The notes beneath the pieces were generated by a model. That model made no database searches. It saw only the letters and a list, made by a program, of their open reading frames with translations, and had not been told where the DNA came from. DNA of 64,000 bases, taken from NCBI GenBank assembly GCA_025506515.1, contig CM046442.1, positions 15,367,687-15,431,686 on the forward strand, written 5' to 3'. Shown here one piece after another: positions 48,155-59,712 of this stretch (positions within the stretch are counted from its first letter, which is position 1; each line of letters starts with the position of its first letter). The DNA is from Flaveria trinervia. Its lineage: Eukaryota; Streptophyta; Magnoliopsida; Asterales; Asteraceae. The position numbers and the translations under genes are program-made.

Positions 48155-49062
48155 TTTAAACTAATTATCAAAACCCCATATCCCTATTGAAACCCTATAT
48201 CATGTCTCATCTTTAAATCTTTATTATTCTAATCCTAAGACACCAAACCTTAGGTTGAATCATGAGGATATTTGGTGTCCAGTCTAGCATTCTATCATTT
48301 TCAAATCGATTACAATTACCAAGTGAGTTTCCATACCCCGTTTTCATTTTTATTTCACCTTTTTTGGGATGAAGCATGTTAACCATATAAATGCACACTT
48401 GTAAAATATCTTAATACTTGTAATGCACGTGTAATTCATCTTGTAAATTTTGTCATAGTTATTTGAAATAATGGTGAGCATTATATGATAGTCATTTTGT
48501 AAAAGTAATCATTAACTATTGCTAGCCTAGCGACGTAATAGATCTATGGGCTTACAAGCCTATTTGGTGCTAAAGGTGAGGTTATTGCCGACTCTTGATG
48601 ACGTATTCTTGTAAATCATGAGAACCAAGTACACTTAGCTAGTTATATATCTTATTTTGTCCATTCTTTTGTTAATGTTTGATTGTATCATTATGTCATC
48701 TTATATATTTCTTGTATTATTTCTTAATCTATGACTTGAATTGCATCTTAAAAGTTGTTTATATACGTATGTACAAGTTCATGGGAACTCACCAACATCA
48801 TATGTTGATTGTAATTTTTAACATGTTTCAGGATGCAATTTGGAGGACTTATTATGCTCATATAAGACTTGGATCTAGATTAATAGAAGACTTTATTATG
48901 TTATTTGAATCTTTATTATATTGTAATGAATATTTGATTTGACTTTTAATGAAAATAACATTTAATAATGTTTTAACGTATTTACTACCATGAACTATGA
49001 GCAATCGATTCACATTCGTCCGCTCTAATAATTCCATCGTCGATCGGGGTGTGACATTAAAA

Positions 49063-50797
49063 TCGCCAACAAATTTACTTCAAAATAACAAGAAGAACCA
49101 TGTAATAGAATTTGAAATCTGAAAAAAAAACAACTCTACTTAAAAGAACGAAAGTGCTAAAGTTTTTGAAACTCAAAAATGAAACCAAAGTTTTAAAAAT
49201 TTTATCTTTTAAGACTACAAAAGTGACTACCAAACGCCAAACCTTGGATTTTCACAATAATTGTCTTAGATTTTTACATGAAACGAGTTCATCATCTCCT
49301 AAAATTGCAAACCCAAACATTCATATTAAAGAAAAATGTAGTTAATACTATCTTTGATATCTTTTCCTTCTACCTTTTTTTGCACTGAATCTTTTCCCTC
49401 TACCTAATGGACATACTACAATCTGATAGAAACCAAATAGGTATTTCGTAACAAATTAGATGAAAATGAAACATTAGTGGAAGCAAAGATAGGTTAGTCA
49501 CTATAAGTATAATCAATAACACGGTATATATTATGATGATACTTTCACTCTGATTACTCTAGTAGAATTTACAAGGATCTTGTTTGTTTATGTATCTACT
49601 AAAGGTATCAATCTATATCAAATGGGTATAAGAAATGAATTTTCTAAGTGATATTGTAAATGAAAACTTTATAAATCCCAACCTTAGGTTTTGACTTTTG
49701 AGGAGTACACAAAACCTTCCGATGTACATAAACTTAAAAACTCTTCTTTGATCTTAAACAAGATACAGTAGCTTCATATAATAGATTATAATATTGAATA
49801 CATATGAATATAGTATAACATGGTATTTTATTCATAAAAGGAACAATCAACTTATAGTTCTTCAAATATACATTTACTATATATATTAATAACTTATGTC
49901 GATAATCACAATTAACTTTTATAGTTTTGGGCATTCATCACTAAAGTATTGTTATTTACATGTTACATAAGAGTCATTGCACACTCAACTAGTCACCTTC
50001 TTTTGATTTTATTTTCTTCGCATTTCCATAAAATTTAGGATGTTACTCAAGGCGATATTTCTTTGTTTTATTTTAGTTCCAAAAGGAATTTTTGATAAAT
50101 TACATGAAATGATTTTATATAAATGTAAACAAGTTATAAAATAGTCAGGTCAAATATAAAATATTTCGGTGTTTATTATTAACTACTTTTTGAGTTGTTC
50201 TACATTTTGACGTAAGTTTTGTTTGAAAACGCGTCGGATCAATCAAATAATACGTTTTAATTCGACTGTATAAATTCTAAGTTATTCTATGTAGTTCAAA
50301 AACAAGTCGGGTGGATTGTAATATATACTTTATCACGCAGAATACGACATCACAACACGTGTTTTTTATGTATATTTTGAGTTGGTCTACGTTTTGATAT
50401 AAATTTTGTTTGAAAAAGAATTTGATCAAATCTAATATGTTTTTATTAAACATTATAAATTTAGTTACTCTACATTTCGACATCAATTTAATTCGAAAAC
50501 GAGGTCGGATCGATAATAGTCTATATCTTATCACACCGCGTACGATACCGCGACAACGCACGAAAAGTTAAAACTAGTTAATATTATTATACTAGCTTGG
50601 TCCTGATAATCAAAATTTATGTGGTGAATTTCAATTATATTGCATGAAAAATGAGAAATGAGCATACGGATGACTTAAATGCCTTTCAAGATTTGTAAAT
50701 AAGCAATATAAGTATGTCACACTCATATTTATAAATAAACAACAGTTTATATAAGATTAATTTTAAAAAAAATATTTTGTAAACGTAAAACATATTT
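49063..50797. other. AT-rich intergenic DNA, possible second Helitron-like tail
   Basis: No gene is supported. From about 50150 to 50580, three loosely repeated blocks share TTGTTTGAAAA and GGATC words. The stretch ends GCACGAAAAGTTAAAACTAG at 50578, which resembles a Helitron tail without a convincing hairpin. Confidence 0.35.
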
Positions 50798-51045
50798 ATG
50801 GACACTCCATTTACTACTAATACAAATTTATTTGATGGCGGGGATGAAGAACCTTTTGATAACACTAACTACAAAGGAATGATCTATAGTTTGCTTTATC
50901 TAACAATAATTAGACCTAATTTTATGTTTAATTTTGTCGTTGTGAATGATTTAGGAAAATTCAGGAACGTCACACTACTAGATGGTTAACCTTTTGTTAC
51001 ATAATAGGAACAACATACTTTGAGATTTTGGTATCCTAAAAGGGG
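50798..51045 (+). pseudogene. Copia RT/RNase H junction fragment
   Basis: The frame 50798-50989 contains YKGMIYSLLYLTIIRPNFMF, the conserved end of Copia RT. After the stop, a shifted frame gives IGTTYF and a phrase like LRFWYPK, the usual start of RNase H. About 80 residues survive. No LTRs were found nearby. Confidence 0.75.
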
Positions 51046-51073
51046 TAGATGTTCAAATAAGAAATGTATTTTG

Positions 51074-52495
51074 TCTAAGAATGCTAAGAAAAAATAAGAA
51101 AGTAACATGTGGTATTTTGGAAAGAATATAGGAAGGGTAGTTTTGTTCAAGTAAAATTAGGTTTTTAGTGGGTGTTTTAGCCATTCTTCTATAACCCATT
51201 TCAAATTAACTTCTTACCACAAAGAACTCATTCCCATCGTAGATCAAGATGGTGACTAAAATAGAAGAATCACAAGTGTAACAACTTGATAATCAAGTTA
51301 AAAACACGGGTAGTTGTGCTTGGAAGTATCACTTTTGTTCACAAGTTGAAATGTGCTTGCTGAAGAAAGCGAATGAACTTTTGGTTCTATGTGAAGCTGA
51401 AGTTGGGATAACTCCTACACACCGTGTTGTTAGTTTATGGTATCTAATAATTGTGTTGTTTTAGTTTATGTGTTGTTTTTTTTCAACATGTGCTGGATTG
51501 AGCAATGAGAAACATGGTTGTGCTGTATTCTTCTTTTTTCTTTTTAAATGTGCTAGATTTTTCAATATTCTTTATAAAAGTGTACTAGATTTTTTTTTGT
51601 TTTGAGTGTGATGTATTTGTATTATTTATGAAATGTGCTGGATTTTAGTACAATAAAATAGTATTATAACGCAAAACAGCACAAAAAGTGATGTTGTAAT
51701 GTAAAACAATACCGAAAGTGTTGTTTAACGGAAAACAACACATAAAATGTTGTTTTAATGTTATACAACATATGAAATTTTGTTTTAATGTAATATAACA
51801 CATAACGTAAAAACAATACAAAAAGACATCATAGAAAGTTCTGTTATGATGTGATACAACACAAAATGTGTTATTTTGATGTAATACAACACAAAATGTG
51901 TTATTTTGATGTAATACAACACAAAATGTGTTATTTTGATGTAATACAACACAAAATGTGTTATTTTGATGTAATACAACACAAAATGTGTTATTTTGAT
52001 GTAATACAACACAAAATGTGTTATTTTGATGTAATACAACATAGAATGTGTTATTATGACGTAGTACAACACATAAGGTGTTGTTTTGACAAAATGCTAC
52101 ACAAAATGCATTGTTTTGACATAATTTAACACAACAGGTGTTGTTTTGTCGTACAATACATAATTTGTTATTTGGCGTAGTACAACACACAATGTGCTAT
52201 TGTGACATAATACAACACAGAGTGTGTTGTTTTGACGTAATACAACATAATTTCACATTCTTTTTTTGTACAAAAAATATAACACTACTATACTAATTTT
52301 AAAGAGGAAAAAGTGTTTGGTTTTATTGTATAAAAAGTTATAAATTTATAAAAATTTTAAGACAAACTTAAAAAAGTCAACAAAAGTTGGTATATACCCA
52401 AAATACACTTTTATTTATTTTTTGTTCCTACACTTTCATTTTAACCATTAATGGGAAAATAGGACGCTACAATTATTTCTTAACATTCTTAGGCA
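51074..52495. mobile_element. Non-autonomous inverted-repeat element carrying a minisatellite
   Basis: TCTAAGAATGCTAAGAAA at 51074-51091 is mirrored by the inverse of CTTAGG-type sequence at 52472-52495 (reading CCTAAGAATGTTAAGAAA). Weaker pairing extends inward over TATTTTGG. The interior has no transposase. A target duplication is not clear, so ends are approximate. The terminus style is seen in Mutator-like MITEs. Confidence 0.55.
51650..52255. repeat. 30-bp minisatellite, about 20 units
   Basis: The unit GATGTAATACAACACAAAAT plus GTGTTATTTT is repeated head to tail. Six units at about 51863-52040 are virtually identical, and the flanking ones are diverged. Because the period is 30 bp, all frames can stay open, which explains open frames on both strands (for example 51645-52190 minus and 51851-52129 plus). 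I do not regard these as genes. Confidence 0.93.
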
Positions 52496-53082
52496 AAAAG
52501 AAATATTTTTAGGTGAATCTCCATCTCCTAAAAGAACCACAGAATCTTCATATTGATATTAAATGATTCATTTGTTCTCTATTCATTTTCCTCAAAAATT
52601 ACCTAAAACCTGTTTAATTCGATATTAGATTCGTCCTACTCGCTCATTTTGTTAACATATATATTTTTTCAATTCAATTTAAAACATATGATATATCATT
52701 ATTTTCAATTGTTAATTTTTTACATGTTTGGATGGCTACATGATATTGGGTTGCTGTTGAGTTGAATGTGGATATGTAGCAGAACGAATGTGAGGTTGGG
52801 CTTATGTTGTAGTAAACTTATGATCATATTAGGCTTGGTTATCATTTCTCCCGTCTTCTTTTTGGAAATAACAAAGAAGAGAGGGGAAAAGCAAGATAGT
52901 CTGTTTAACATTTTTATCTTCAATAGCCTTCATTTTCATATGTCTAGGGTGGTTTTAACCTCTCAACAGCATGCCGCTTGTCTTATGTGCTATTACCGTC
53001 TTCATTAATGGATAATCTTGTGTTGAAGAAGAGTGCATACATACAACTCTTTTATCTTTCATGGTTCCTCTTTGTTGACTTT
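52496..53082. other. AT-rich intergenic DNA
   Basis: I see no gene or repeat boundary here apart from the right flank of the inverted-repeat element and the CATCT duplication at 53083-53087. Confidence 0.5.
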
Positions 53083-53087
53083 CATCT

Positions 53088-53439
53088 TGTGGAAAGTTAT
53101 AGTTGATCATAGACAGTTGACAATGCTTTGGAAGAATATTTTTGGCTTCGAAAGAAATGGAGGTTACTCTTTGGAAGAAGGATGATTAAGCTTCGGAAGT
53201 TCTCTTAACTTCGGAAGTAAAATTTATTCTCGGAAGATATGTTTGCTAAACATAGAGGGGGTAAACGGTAAATAGTTTGTTAATGTTTGTTAAATCCTGG
53301 TTCGTGTATATAAGGATCAGTAGACTTTTAGAAGTTTAAGTTTTTCATAGTATTCTTGTGTAATTCTTTCATAACAAGTTTATCATTCAATAGTGAATCT
53401 TTCTTCAATCTTGTTTTTTCTTTGGTTACTTTTACAACA
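53088..53439 (+). repeat. 5' LTR of the Tork-like Copia element
   Basis: The LTR is 352 bp. The U3 part (53130-53240) has repeated palindromic words CTTCGGAAG, CTTCGAAAG and CTCGGAAG. A TATATAAGGATCAG box is at about 53307. Confidence 0.95.
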
Positions 53440-53441
53440 AG

Positions 53442-53454
53442 TGGTATTAGAGCC
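53442..53454 (+). other. Primer-binding site of the Tork-like Copia element
   Basis: TGGTATTAGAGCC follows the LTR after 2 nt and complements initiator-Met tRNA with one change from TGGTATCAGAGCC. Confidence 0.85.
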
Positions 53455-53480
53455 AAGTTCAGTTTAATTGAAGAAAGAAG

Positions 53481-54370
53481 ATGATCTCGATGGTGATCAA
53501 AAGGGAGATTAGAGAATCAAAGATGGTGTTCACAAAGTTCGATCTTGAAAAGTTCGACGGAAAGAATGATTTCGGGTTATGACGTGTCAAGATGCGAGAG
53601 CTACTGGTACACCAGGGCTGGTGGGAGCACTCGCAGGGCAGGCAAACTTGCCGGCGGGCTTGACAGAGAAAGAAAAGCGAGAGATCATGGAGAAGGAGCA
53701 CAGTGCAATAATCTTGTCCTTGGGAGACCGGGCTCTTCGAGCAGTATCGAAGGAAGACTCGGCTGCCGGAATTTGAGCAAAACTTGAAAGTTTGTACATG
53801 ACGAAGTCATTGGCGAATAGACTGTACCTGAAGAAATGGTTATATACTTTTCACATGGCGGCTAACAAGACCCTGGAAGATCATACAGATGAGTTTAACA
53901 AACTTATCTTGGATCTTAAGAACATTGATACGAAATTGGAAGATGAAGATCAAGTCATTATCTTCTTGACTTCGTTACCAAAGTCGTATGAACATTTTGT
54001 TGATACATTGATGTATGGTCGAGAGACATTATCAATGGAAGATGTTCTTGCAGCCATGAACTCAAAGGAGTTGAAGAAAAGGAGTGATGTACAAGAAGAT
54101 TCAAGTGATAGGTTGTTAGTGCGTGGGAGATCAGAACAAAGGTTCATAAAAAGCAAGAGACAAGCTAAATCAAGATCTAGAACTAAACGAAGGTGTTATG
54201 TATGCAATTCAGAAAAGCATCTCAAGAAAGACTGCCTGGATAGGAGGAAGAAGGGAAATGAATCAAGTTTGGCAAAAGGGCAAACTAGCCATGTATCCAA
54301 AGGGTCTGCTGATGGCTATGATAGCTCTGATGTCCTTAATATGTCTTGTGATAAAGACATGGGTGAATGG
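53481..54370 (+). pseudogene. gag: Tork-like gag with CCHC knuckle
   Basis: The frame opens at the ATG at 53481 with VFTKFDLEKFDGKNDFGL and meets a TGA at 53580 in the place of a conserved Trp. A frameshift near 53615 leads to 53579-53776. A TGA at 53774 again replaces a Trp. From 53792 to 54385 the frame is intact, with UBN2-type capsid sequence (LDLKNIDTKLEDEDQ, LTSLPKSYEHFVDTL) and the zinc knuckle CYVCNSEKHLKKDC. Both stops are consistent with TGG to TGA changes. Confidence 0.9.
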
Positions 54371-54610
54371 ATACTTGATTCATGATGTTCTTTTCATATG
54401 ACTCCGGTCAAGGAGTTCTTTAATGAGTTGAAGATGGAAGATCTTGGTGAGGTAAAGCTTGGGGATGATCGGCCTTGTAAAATTCTAGGGTTAGGTACTA
54501 TCACATTCAAGTTGCATAATGATACTGAGATTGATATTAGTGATATCAGGTATATTCCTAGTCCGAAAAAGAATTTGTTATCACCAGGGACTTTTGGGAA
54601 GTCAGGCTAT
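54371..54610 (+). pseudogene. pro: Tork-like protease with stop in the active-site motif
   Basis: The motif reads WILDS, then a TGA (54383-54385), then CSFHMT, where the family has Asp-Ser-Gly. The frame continues in the same phase with LGEVKLGDDRPCKILGLGTI and KNLLSPGTFGKSGY. It is then cut at 54610 by the nested LTR. Confidence 0.85.
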
Positions 54611-56866
54611 TGCAACATCCGTCGAATTTCAAAATTATGAAACCAAACCCGAACTCACTTTAAACTTTCATACAATGGAAATTTTAATATTTAAAATTTT
54701 TATTATTTATTTGAATCAAACACGTTAAATGTACAATTTAAACAATATTGAAAATTGTTTTATTCATTTTATCATTTAAACAAAGAATAATAATTTATTT
54801 ATTTTATATATAATCCTTTTCATAAAAATATAAATCTTTATTTATCATTTTATAATATATAACTAAATAGAAAAGACTTATTAAAACTTATAAAGTTATA
54901 AAATGAATTTTAATAAACTTATAAAGTTACAAGTCTTTTAAAAGTTATAAAGATTTTATAAGAAAATAAATTGTAATTATTCTTTTATCTATTTTTTTAT
55001 TTAATCTTATATTTATTTCAAAATCATAACCCCCTTTTAAAAGACTTATAAATCACCATTAATACCATTCATAACCTCCTCCTAACCACAAATATAAAAG
55101 GAAGGCTTAGGCCTCACTTTTTATTTGCTCATTCTCTCAAAATCTCACTATCATATCTTTCTTTTATCCATTGGTTATGATCAATTTGAAGAATTTTATT
55201 TTATAAAAAATTTCAAGAATTCTTAATACTAAGGTAATCTTTTATTGCTTTTATATTATACATTTTAATCATCATAACATCCAATTGTTCTATGACTTTA
55301 TGTTCTTACTATTGTTCTTTCTTCTACCAAATCTCTTTTTATTTCAATCATCATCATTTGATCATTAATATTTTAATAATCACTAACCTTATAACAATCA
55401 CTAACATACCTAAATAAGCTAACAACACACTAAAATAAATAAAGAATCTCGTTTGCATATGGACAGCTATGCCGTCGCATTCGGTTATTCCACAAGATTA
55501 TTATTTTAAATGATGGTTATGCCAAAGTCTTAGAATATTTTTATAACTCAAATGAAGACTAATATACCATATATTGACATAATAAAATGTTCTAACCCGT
55601 TTCATGCTTTAACGATTATAAAAGTGCACATAAGTGCCTTACTTGAATTCTGGCAGAATATAATCATACTTCAACCGACCATAACTTGATTATAACAAAC
55701 TAAATTTGAGTAAACTCAGACTCCATGTTAATTTCATTGAATTACCTTTTCAACAACAGTTTATACGTCTTCAAACTCAATGGACGACTCAACAATATCC
55801 TTCACAAGATAAGTGCGCATTTCAGCACCTTCTGTCTTGTGTTGCTTGTTTGACCTATTTAAAGATCTTTTTATAAAATTATTTCTGAATGAAAGCTGTC
55901 CGGGAGACTTTGAAATAATAAAGTATAATTTTTATAATTTTATAAAACCGTTTTCTATTTTTAAAACCTGTTCAAACAAATACCAAACACTCTGTCCAAA
56001 ATCTAAAATTGATGCAATAATCCTTTTTCAATCTACCTTTTGTTTTTAGCATTCTTTAAACGTCCCCATTTCTTGTAATGAATTCCAACCTCAAGTTATT
56101 GTTCTTTTTATCATTTAGGACATCACCTTTGACTATTGACATTCAAGTTTTCTTATGTACTCTACAACTATCACTATACTTGTGAGTTTTCCATGTGAGT
56201 ATTTCTATACTCCTTTTTCATATTTTCACACTTTGGGGTGAAACATGTTACCTTATAATCATTTCACTTGTAAAACATCTAATTCTTGTAAACTTATGGT
56301 AATTCACTTGTATGTTGTGGTTAGTTGATCTTTGTAGCTACCATGTAATGTCGATTATATGTACAATCATTAACTATTGCTAGCCTGGAGACGTCATAGA
56401 TCTATGAGCCTGACAAGCCTGCTTGGTTGATCCAAGTACACTTAGCTAATCGTATATACTTGTAAACGTTTGAGACTTGTAAAACTGTCAAGGTTTGATT
56501 GTGCATTTTGTCTTACATTCCTAGTTACTTTGTTCACTGATCTATGACATGAATTGCCATTTTTTTATATTTATGTATTGAAAACTATGAAAATATCACC
56601 AACATTATTGTTGACCCTGTATTTTTAACATGCTTCAGGTTTAATACTTGAGTTTCTCTTCGTGCTCATATAAGACTTGGACCTAGTTTAACTAAATATG
56701 TTATTTCTTTGTTTGAAGCTTTTGTATTGTATGGACTTATTTGTCTTGTAATGTTTAATGATTAATGATATTTAATATTATTTCAACTTAATTAGTTCCA
56801 TGTGTTATGAACAATCGTTTTACGTTCGTCCGCCCCCACGACTCCGCCTTCGGTCGGGGTGTGACA
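54611..56866 (+). mobile_element. Gypsy-type solo LTR nested in the Tork-like Copia element, 2.26 kb
   Basis: It starts TGCAACATCCGTCG and ends GGTCGGGGTGTGACA. The flanks GCTAT (54606-54610) and ACTAT (56867-56871) match at four of five bases. The Copia frame resumes in phase after it. It belongs to the same family as the LTR at 36958-49056. Confidence 0.85.
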
Positions 56867-57589
56867 ACTATTATGTTGGGTTGAAAGATGGTAAGGCTAG
56901 AATTGTTAAGGGTTCCTTAGTATTGTTAACTGGTAGTAGGAGGAGTAACATACATATAAACTAGAAGGATCAGTAGCACTGGGTAGTGATTGCATGGCAG
57001 TTACTAAGATTGATAGTTCTCTATTGTGGCATAAAAGATTTTGCCATCTTAGTGAACAGGGTCTCTTTGAGTTGAGGAAACAAGGCATCATTAGTGAGTT
57101 TAAGGTAAATGAGTAGGTTTCTCTAAGACATGTGTCTTGGGTAAAAGTAAGAGGGTTCAGTTCAAAACTGGTAAGCACACGTCTACTAATGTATTAGACT
57201 ATGTACATTCAGATCTTTGGGGGCCTGCTAGAACTAGTACTCTAGGTGGAGCTATTTATATCTTGTCTATTATAGACGATTATTCACGAAGGGTTTGGGT
57301 TTATGTTCTTAAGCATAAGAATGAGGCTTTCAAAAGATTTGTAGAGTGGAAGACTCTAGTAGAAACTCAGAGTGAAAGGAAGGTAAAGAAGTTGAGGACT
57401 GATAATGGTCTGGAATTCTGTAATCATGAGTTCAATGAGTTTTGCAGAAATCATGGTATAGCCAAACATCTCACGGTACCTGGTACTCCCCAACAAAATG
57501 GGTTGGCTGAGAGAATGAACAAGACTTTGTTGGAGAGACTTAGGTGCATGAGGTTTAATGCTGGTTACATCTGCAGCTTATCTGATTAA
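56867..57589 (+). pseudogene. int: Tork-like integrase with complete D,D(35)E triad
   Basis: The pre-integrase region resumes with YYVGLKDGKARIVKGS, then LLWHKRFCHLSEQ, with the HHCC His residues and Gly to Cys in the usual LGH position. A TAG at 57113 precedes a frame that is intact from 57137 to 57589. The catalytic residues Asp26 (HSDLWGP), Asp89 (RTDNGLEF) and Glu125 (GLAERMNKT) are all present, and the last two are 35 residues apart. Confidence 0.9.
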
Positions 57590-58319
57590 CAGGTCTCCAT
57601 CCAGAGCTTTAGGTATGAAGACTCCTATGGAGATTTGGACAGGAGTTAAACCTGACTATAGTCATTTGAGGGTAATTAGGTCAGTGGTCTATTTTCATGT
57701 TAGTCAGGATAAGCTTGATGCAAGGGCTCAAATAGGTGTTCTTTTGGGGTATCCTGAGGGTGTCAAGGGATATAGAATATGGAGGTTAGAAGGTGAAGGA
57801 TCTCGGGTAATAGTAAGCAGAGATATAGATTTCCAAGAAGGCCTGCTATACAAGGATGTTGTAGGTGTTTCCATCCAAACTCAGTATCTAGAGAAAGTTG
57901 AGATTGAGGTGGAGTATGATGATGATTTAGAAAGGAATACTGGGTCAAGCAGTGGGATTGAAGGTGAAGTGAATCATGAACCTCGGATTACATATAGCAT
58001 TGCCAGAGATGGGCCTAGAAGAAAGGTGGTAGCTCATATTAGATATAGGCATAATCAAGATGTGTCAGCTGTTGCTTTCCCAACTGCTGAAGAGGAGAGT
58101 ATCTATGAGCCTTTGAATTATGCTGAGGCAATGTCTTCAGGTGAAAGGGATAGATGGTATGGTGCTATGCTTAAAGAGATGAACTCCCTGGAAAAGAATA
58201 AAACATACGAATTGGTTGATAAGCCAATTGATCAGAAGCTGGTTGCTTGCAAGTGGCTGTTTAAAGTCAAGGATGGTGTCCTGGTGCTGAGGGTCCCAGG
58301 TTTAAAGCTCGGTTGGTAG
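57558..58319 (+). pseudogene. Tork-like integrase C-terminus and start of reverse transcriptase
   Basis: The 253-residue frame covers INRSPSRALGMKTPMEIW and the integrase tail (DARAQIGVLLGYPEGVKGYR). A linker follows, and then RT begins with EPLNYAEAMSSGERDRWYGA and LEKNKTYELVDKP. It overlaps the previous frame by 32 bp after a frameshift near 57570 and ends at a TAG at 58317. Confidence 0.88.
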
Positions 58320-59121
58320 CTAAGGGATTTACTTAGAGAGAAGGTATTGACTATAATGAGATTTTTTCACCAGTGGTGAAGCATACTTCTATTCGTATAA
58401 TTTTGTCTATCACAACTGCTCTTGATTAGAGTTGAAACAACTAGATGTCAAGACAACTTTCTTACATGGGTTCTTAGATGAAAAGATATATATAAAGCAA
58501 CCTATGGGTTTTGAGGTGAAAGGCAAGGGGGATAAGGTGTGTTTATTGAAGACGTCATTATATGGTCTGAAATAGTCACCTAGACAGTGGTACAAGCGAT
58601 TTGATAAGTTTATGGTGAATCATGGCTTTACTAGGAGTGACTATGATAGTTGTGTGTATCATAGAAAATGTCATAGTGGGGATTATTGTACTTGTTTCTA
58701 TATGTAGATGATATGTTGATAGCATGTAAGGTGCAAGAAGAGATTGAAGCTACAAAGAAGTTACTCATGATGGAGTTTGAAATGAAGGAACTTGGTGACT
58801 CGGAAAATTTTAGGTATGGAAATTATCAGGGATAGGGGTTCTAGACAGTTAAAGTTGTCACAGACTTCGTATGCTAATAAAGTTTTGAAACTTTATGGTA
58901 TGCAGGGTTGCAAAGTTGTTAAAACTCCTATTGGTGCTCATTTCAAGTTGTCCATGGAAGATAGTCCTTGTACTGAAGATGAGTTCTCTTATATGGAAAA
59001 GGTTCCATATGCAAATGTAGTAGGAAGTCTTATGTATCTTATGGTGTGCACCAGGTCTGATTTGGCTTATGCTATGAGCTTGGTTAGTAGGTTTATTTCA
59101 TCATCTGGGAAGGTTCATTAG
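58320..59121 (+). pseudogene. RT: Tork-like reverse transcriptase
   Basis: The fingers region is GFT, a stop at 58333, then REGIDYNEIFSPVVKHTSIR. The first catalytic Asp is in QLDVKTTFLHGFLDEKIYI (58440-58500). A stop at 58574 sits in SLYGLK. The catalytic box YVDD lies at about 58703-58714. The frame 58792-59121 is the thumb/connection part, with YANVVGSLMYLMVCTRSDLAY. Several stops and one or more frameshifts separate these parts. Confidence 0.9.
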
Positions 59122-59172
59122 GATGCTGTCAAATGGATCCTTAGATATCTTCAATATACTAAAGATTGGGGA

Positions 59173-59700
59173 TTGATCTTTGGTTTGAAGGAAGGTGATG
59201 ATCAAGATAGAGTTGAAGGATATGTTGACTCTGATTATGCAAAAGATTTTGATAAGGGAAGATCCATTACTGGTTATGTGTTCAGGGTGATGGGTAATGT
59301 GGTAAGCTGGAAAGCTCAGTTGCAGCATATGGTAGCTTTATCTACTACCGAAGCAAAGTATATGGCTCTAACTAAAGCTGTAAAGGAGTCATTGTGGTTA
59401 CAAAGACTTGTTGCTGAGTTAGGAATGAGATTGTCTGATACAATTGTATTTTGTGACAATCAAGGTTTTGTACAACTTGCTAAGAACAGTGTCTTTCATG
59501 AAAGGACTAAGCATATTCATGTTAGACTGCATTTTATTCGGGAAGTGATTAGTAATAAAGAAGTTCTGGTAAAACAAGTTAGGATAGATGAGAATCTTGC
59601 AGATATTCTTACAAAGGTGGTGTCAGGTTCTAAGTTGAGTTTTATGTTACAAAGCTTAGTATTGGTGATATTGTTAATAGTGTTCTATGATGCATACTCT
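59173..59700 (+). pseudogene. RH: Tork-like RNase H
   Basis: The frame 59173-59745 has GYVDSDYAKD, VALSTTEAKYMAL, FCDNQGFVQLAKN, TKHIHVRLHFIRE and IDENLADILTK, so all four acidic positions are recognisable. It is uninterrupted and ends inside the LTR. Confidence 0.92.
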
Positions 59701-59712
59701 AAAGGCGGAGAT
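59699..59712 (+). other. Polypurine tract of the Tork-like Copia element
   Basis: CTAAAGGCGGAGAT immediately precedes the 3' LTR. Confidence 0.8.

Larger units (their letters stand above)
36958..49056 (+). mobile_element. Solo LTR (about 2.7 kb) split by a nested Tekay element
   Basis: The LTR starts TGTAACATCCGGCCC at 36958 and ends GATCGGGGTGTGACA at 49056. The flanks share TTAAAA (36952-36957 and 49057-49062). The left part (36958-38268) and right part (47644-49056) are separated by the Tekay element. The right part is homologous in order to the end of the solo LTR at 54611-56866, including AACTATTGCTAGCC and ATAGATCTATG. No internal domain of its own is present. A Helitron-like terminus also lies in it. 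Confidence 0.8.

Noticed and set aside
51850..52050. Regularly spaced direct repeats resembling a CRISPR array
   Set aside because: The 30-bp units are contiguous with no unique spacers, and the context is a plant genome.
51645..52190. 181-codon minus-strand frame with decapeptide repeats as a gene
   Set aside because: The 30-bp period keeps all frames open. No start context, flanking coding sequence or family match is visible.
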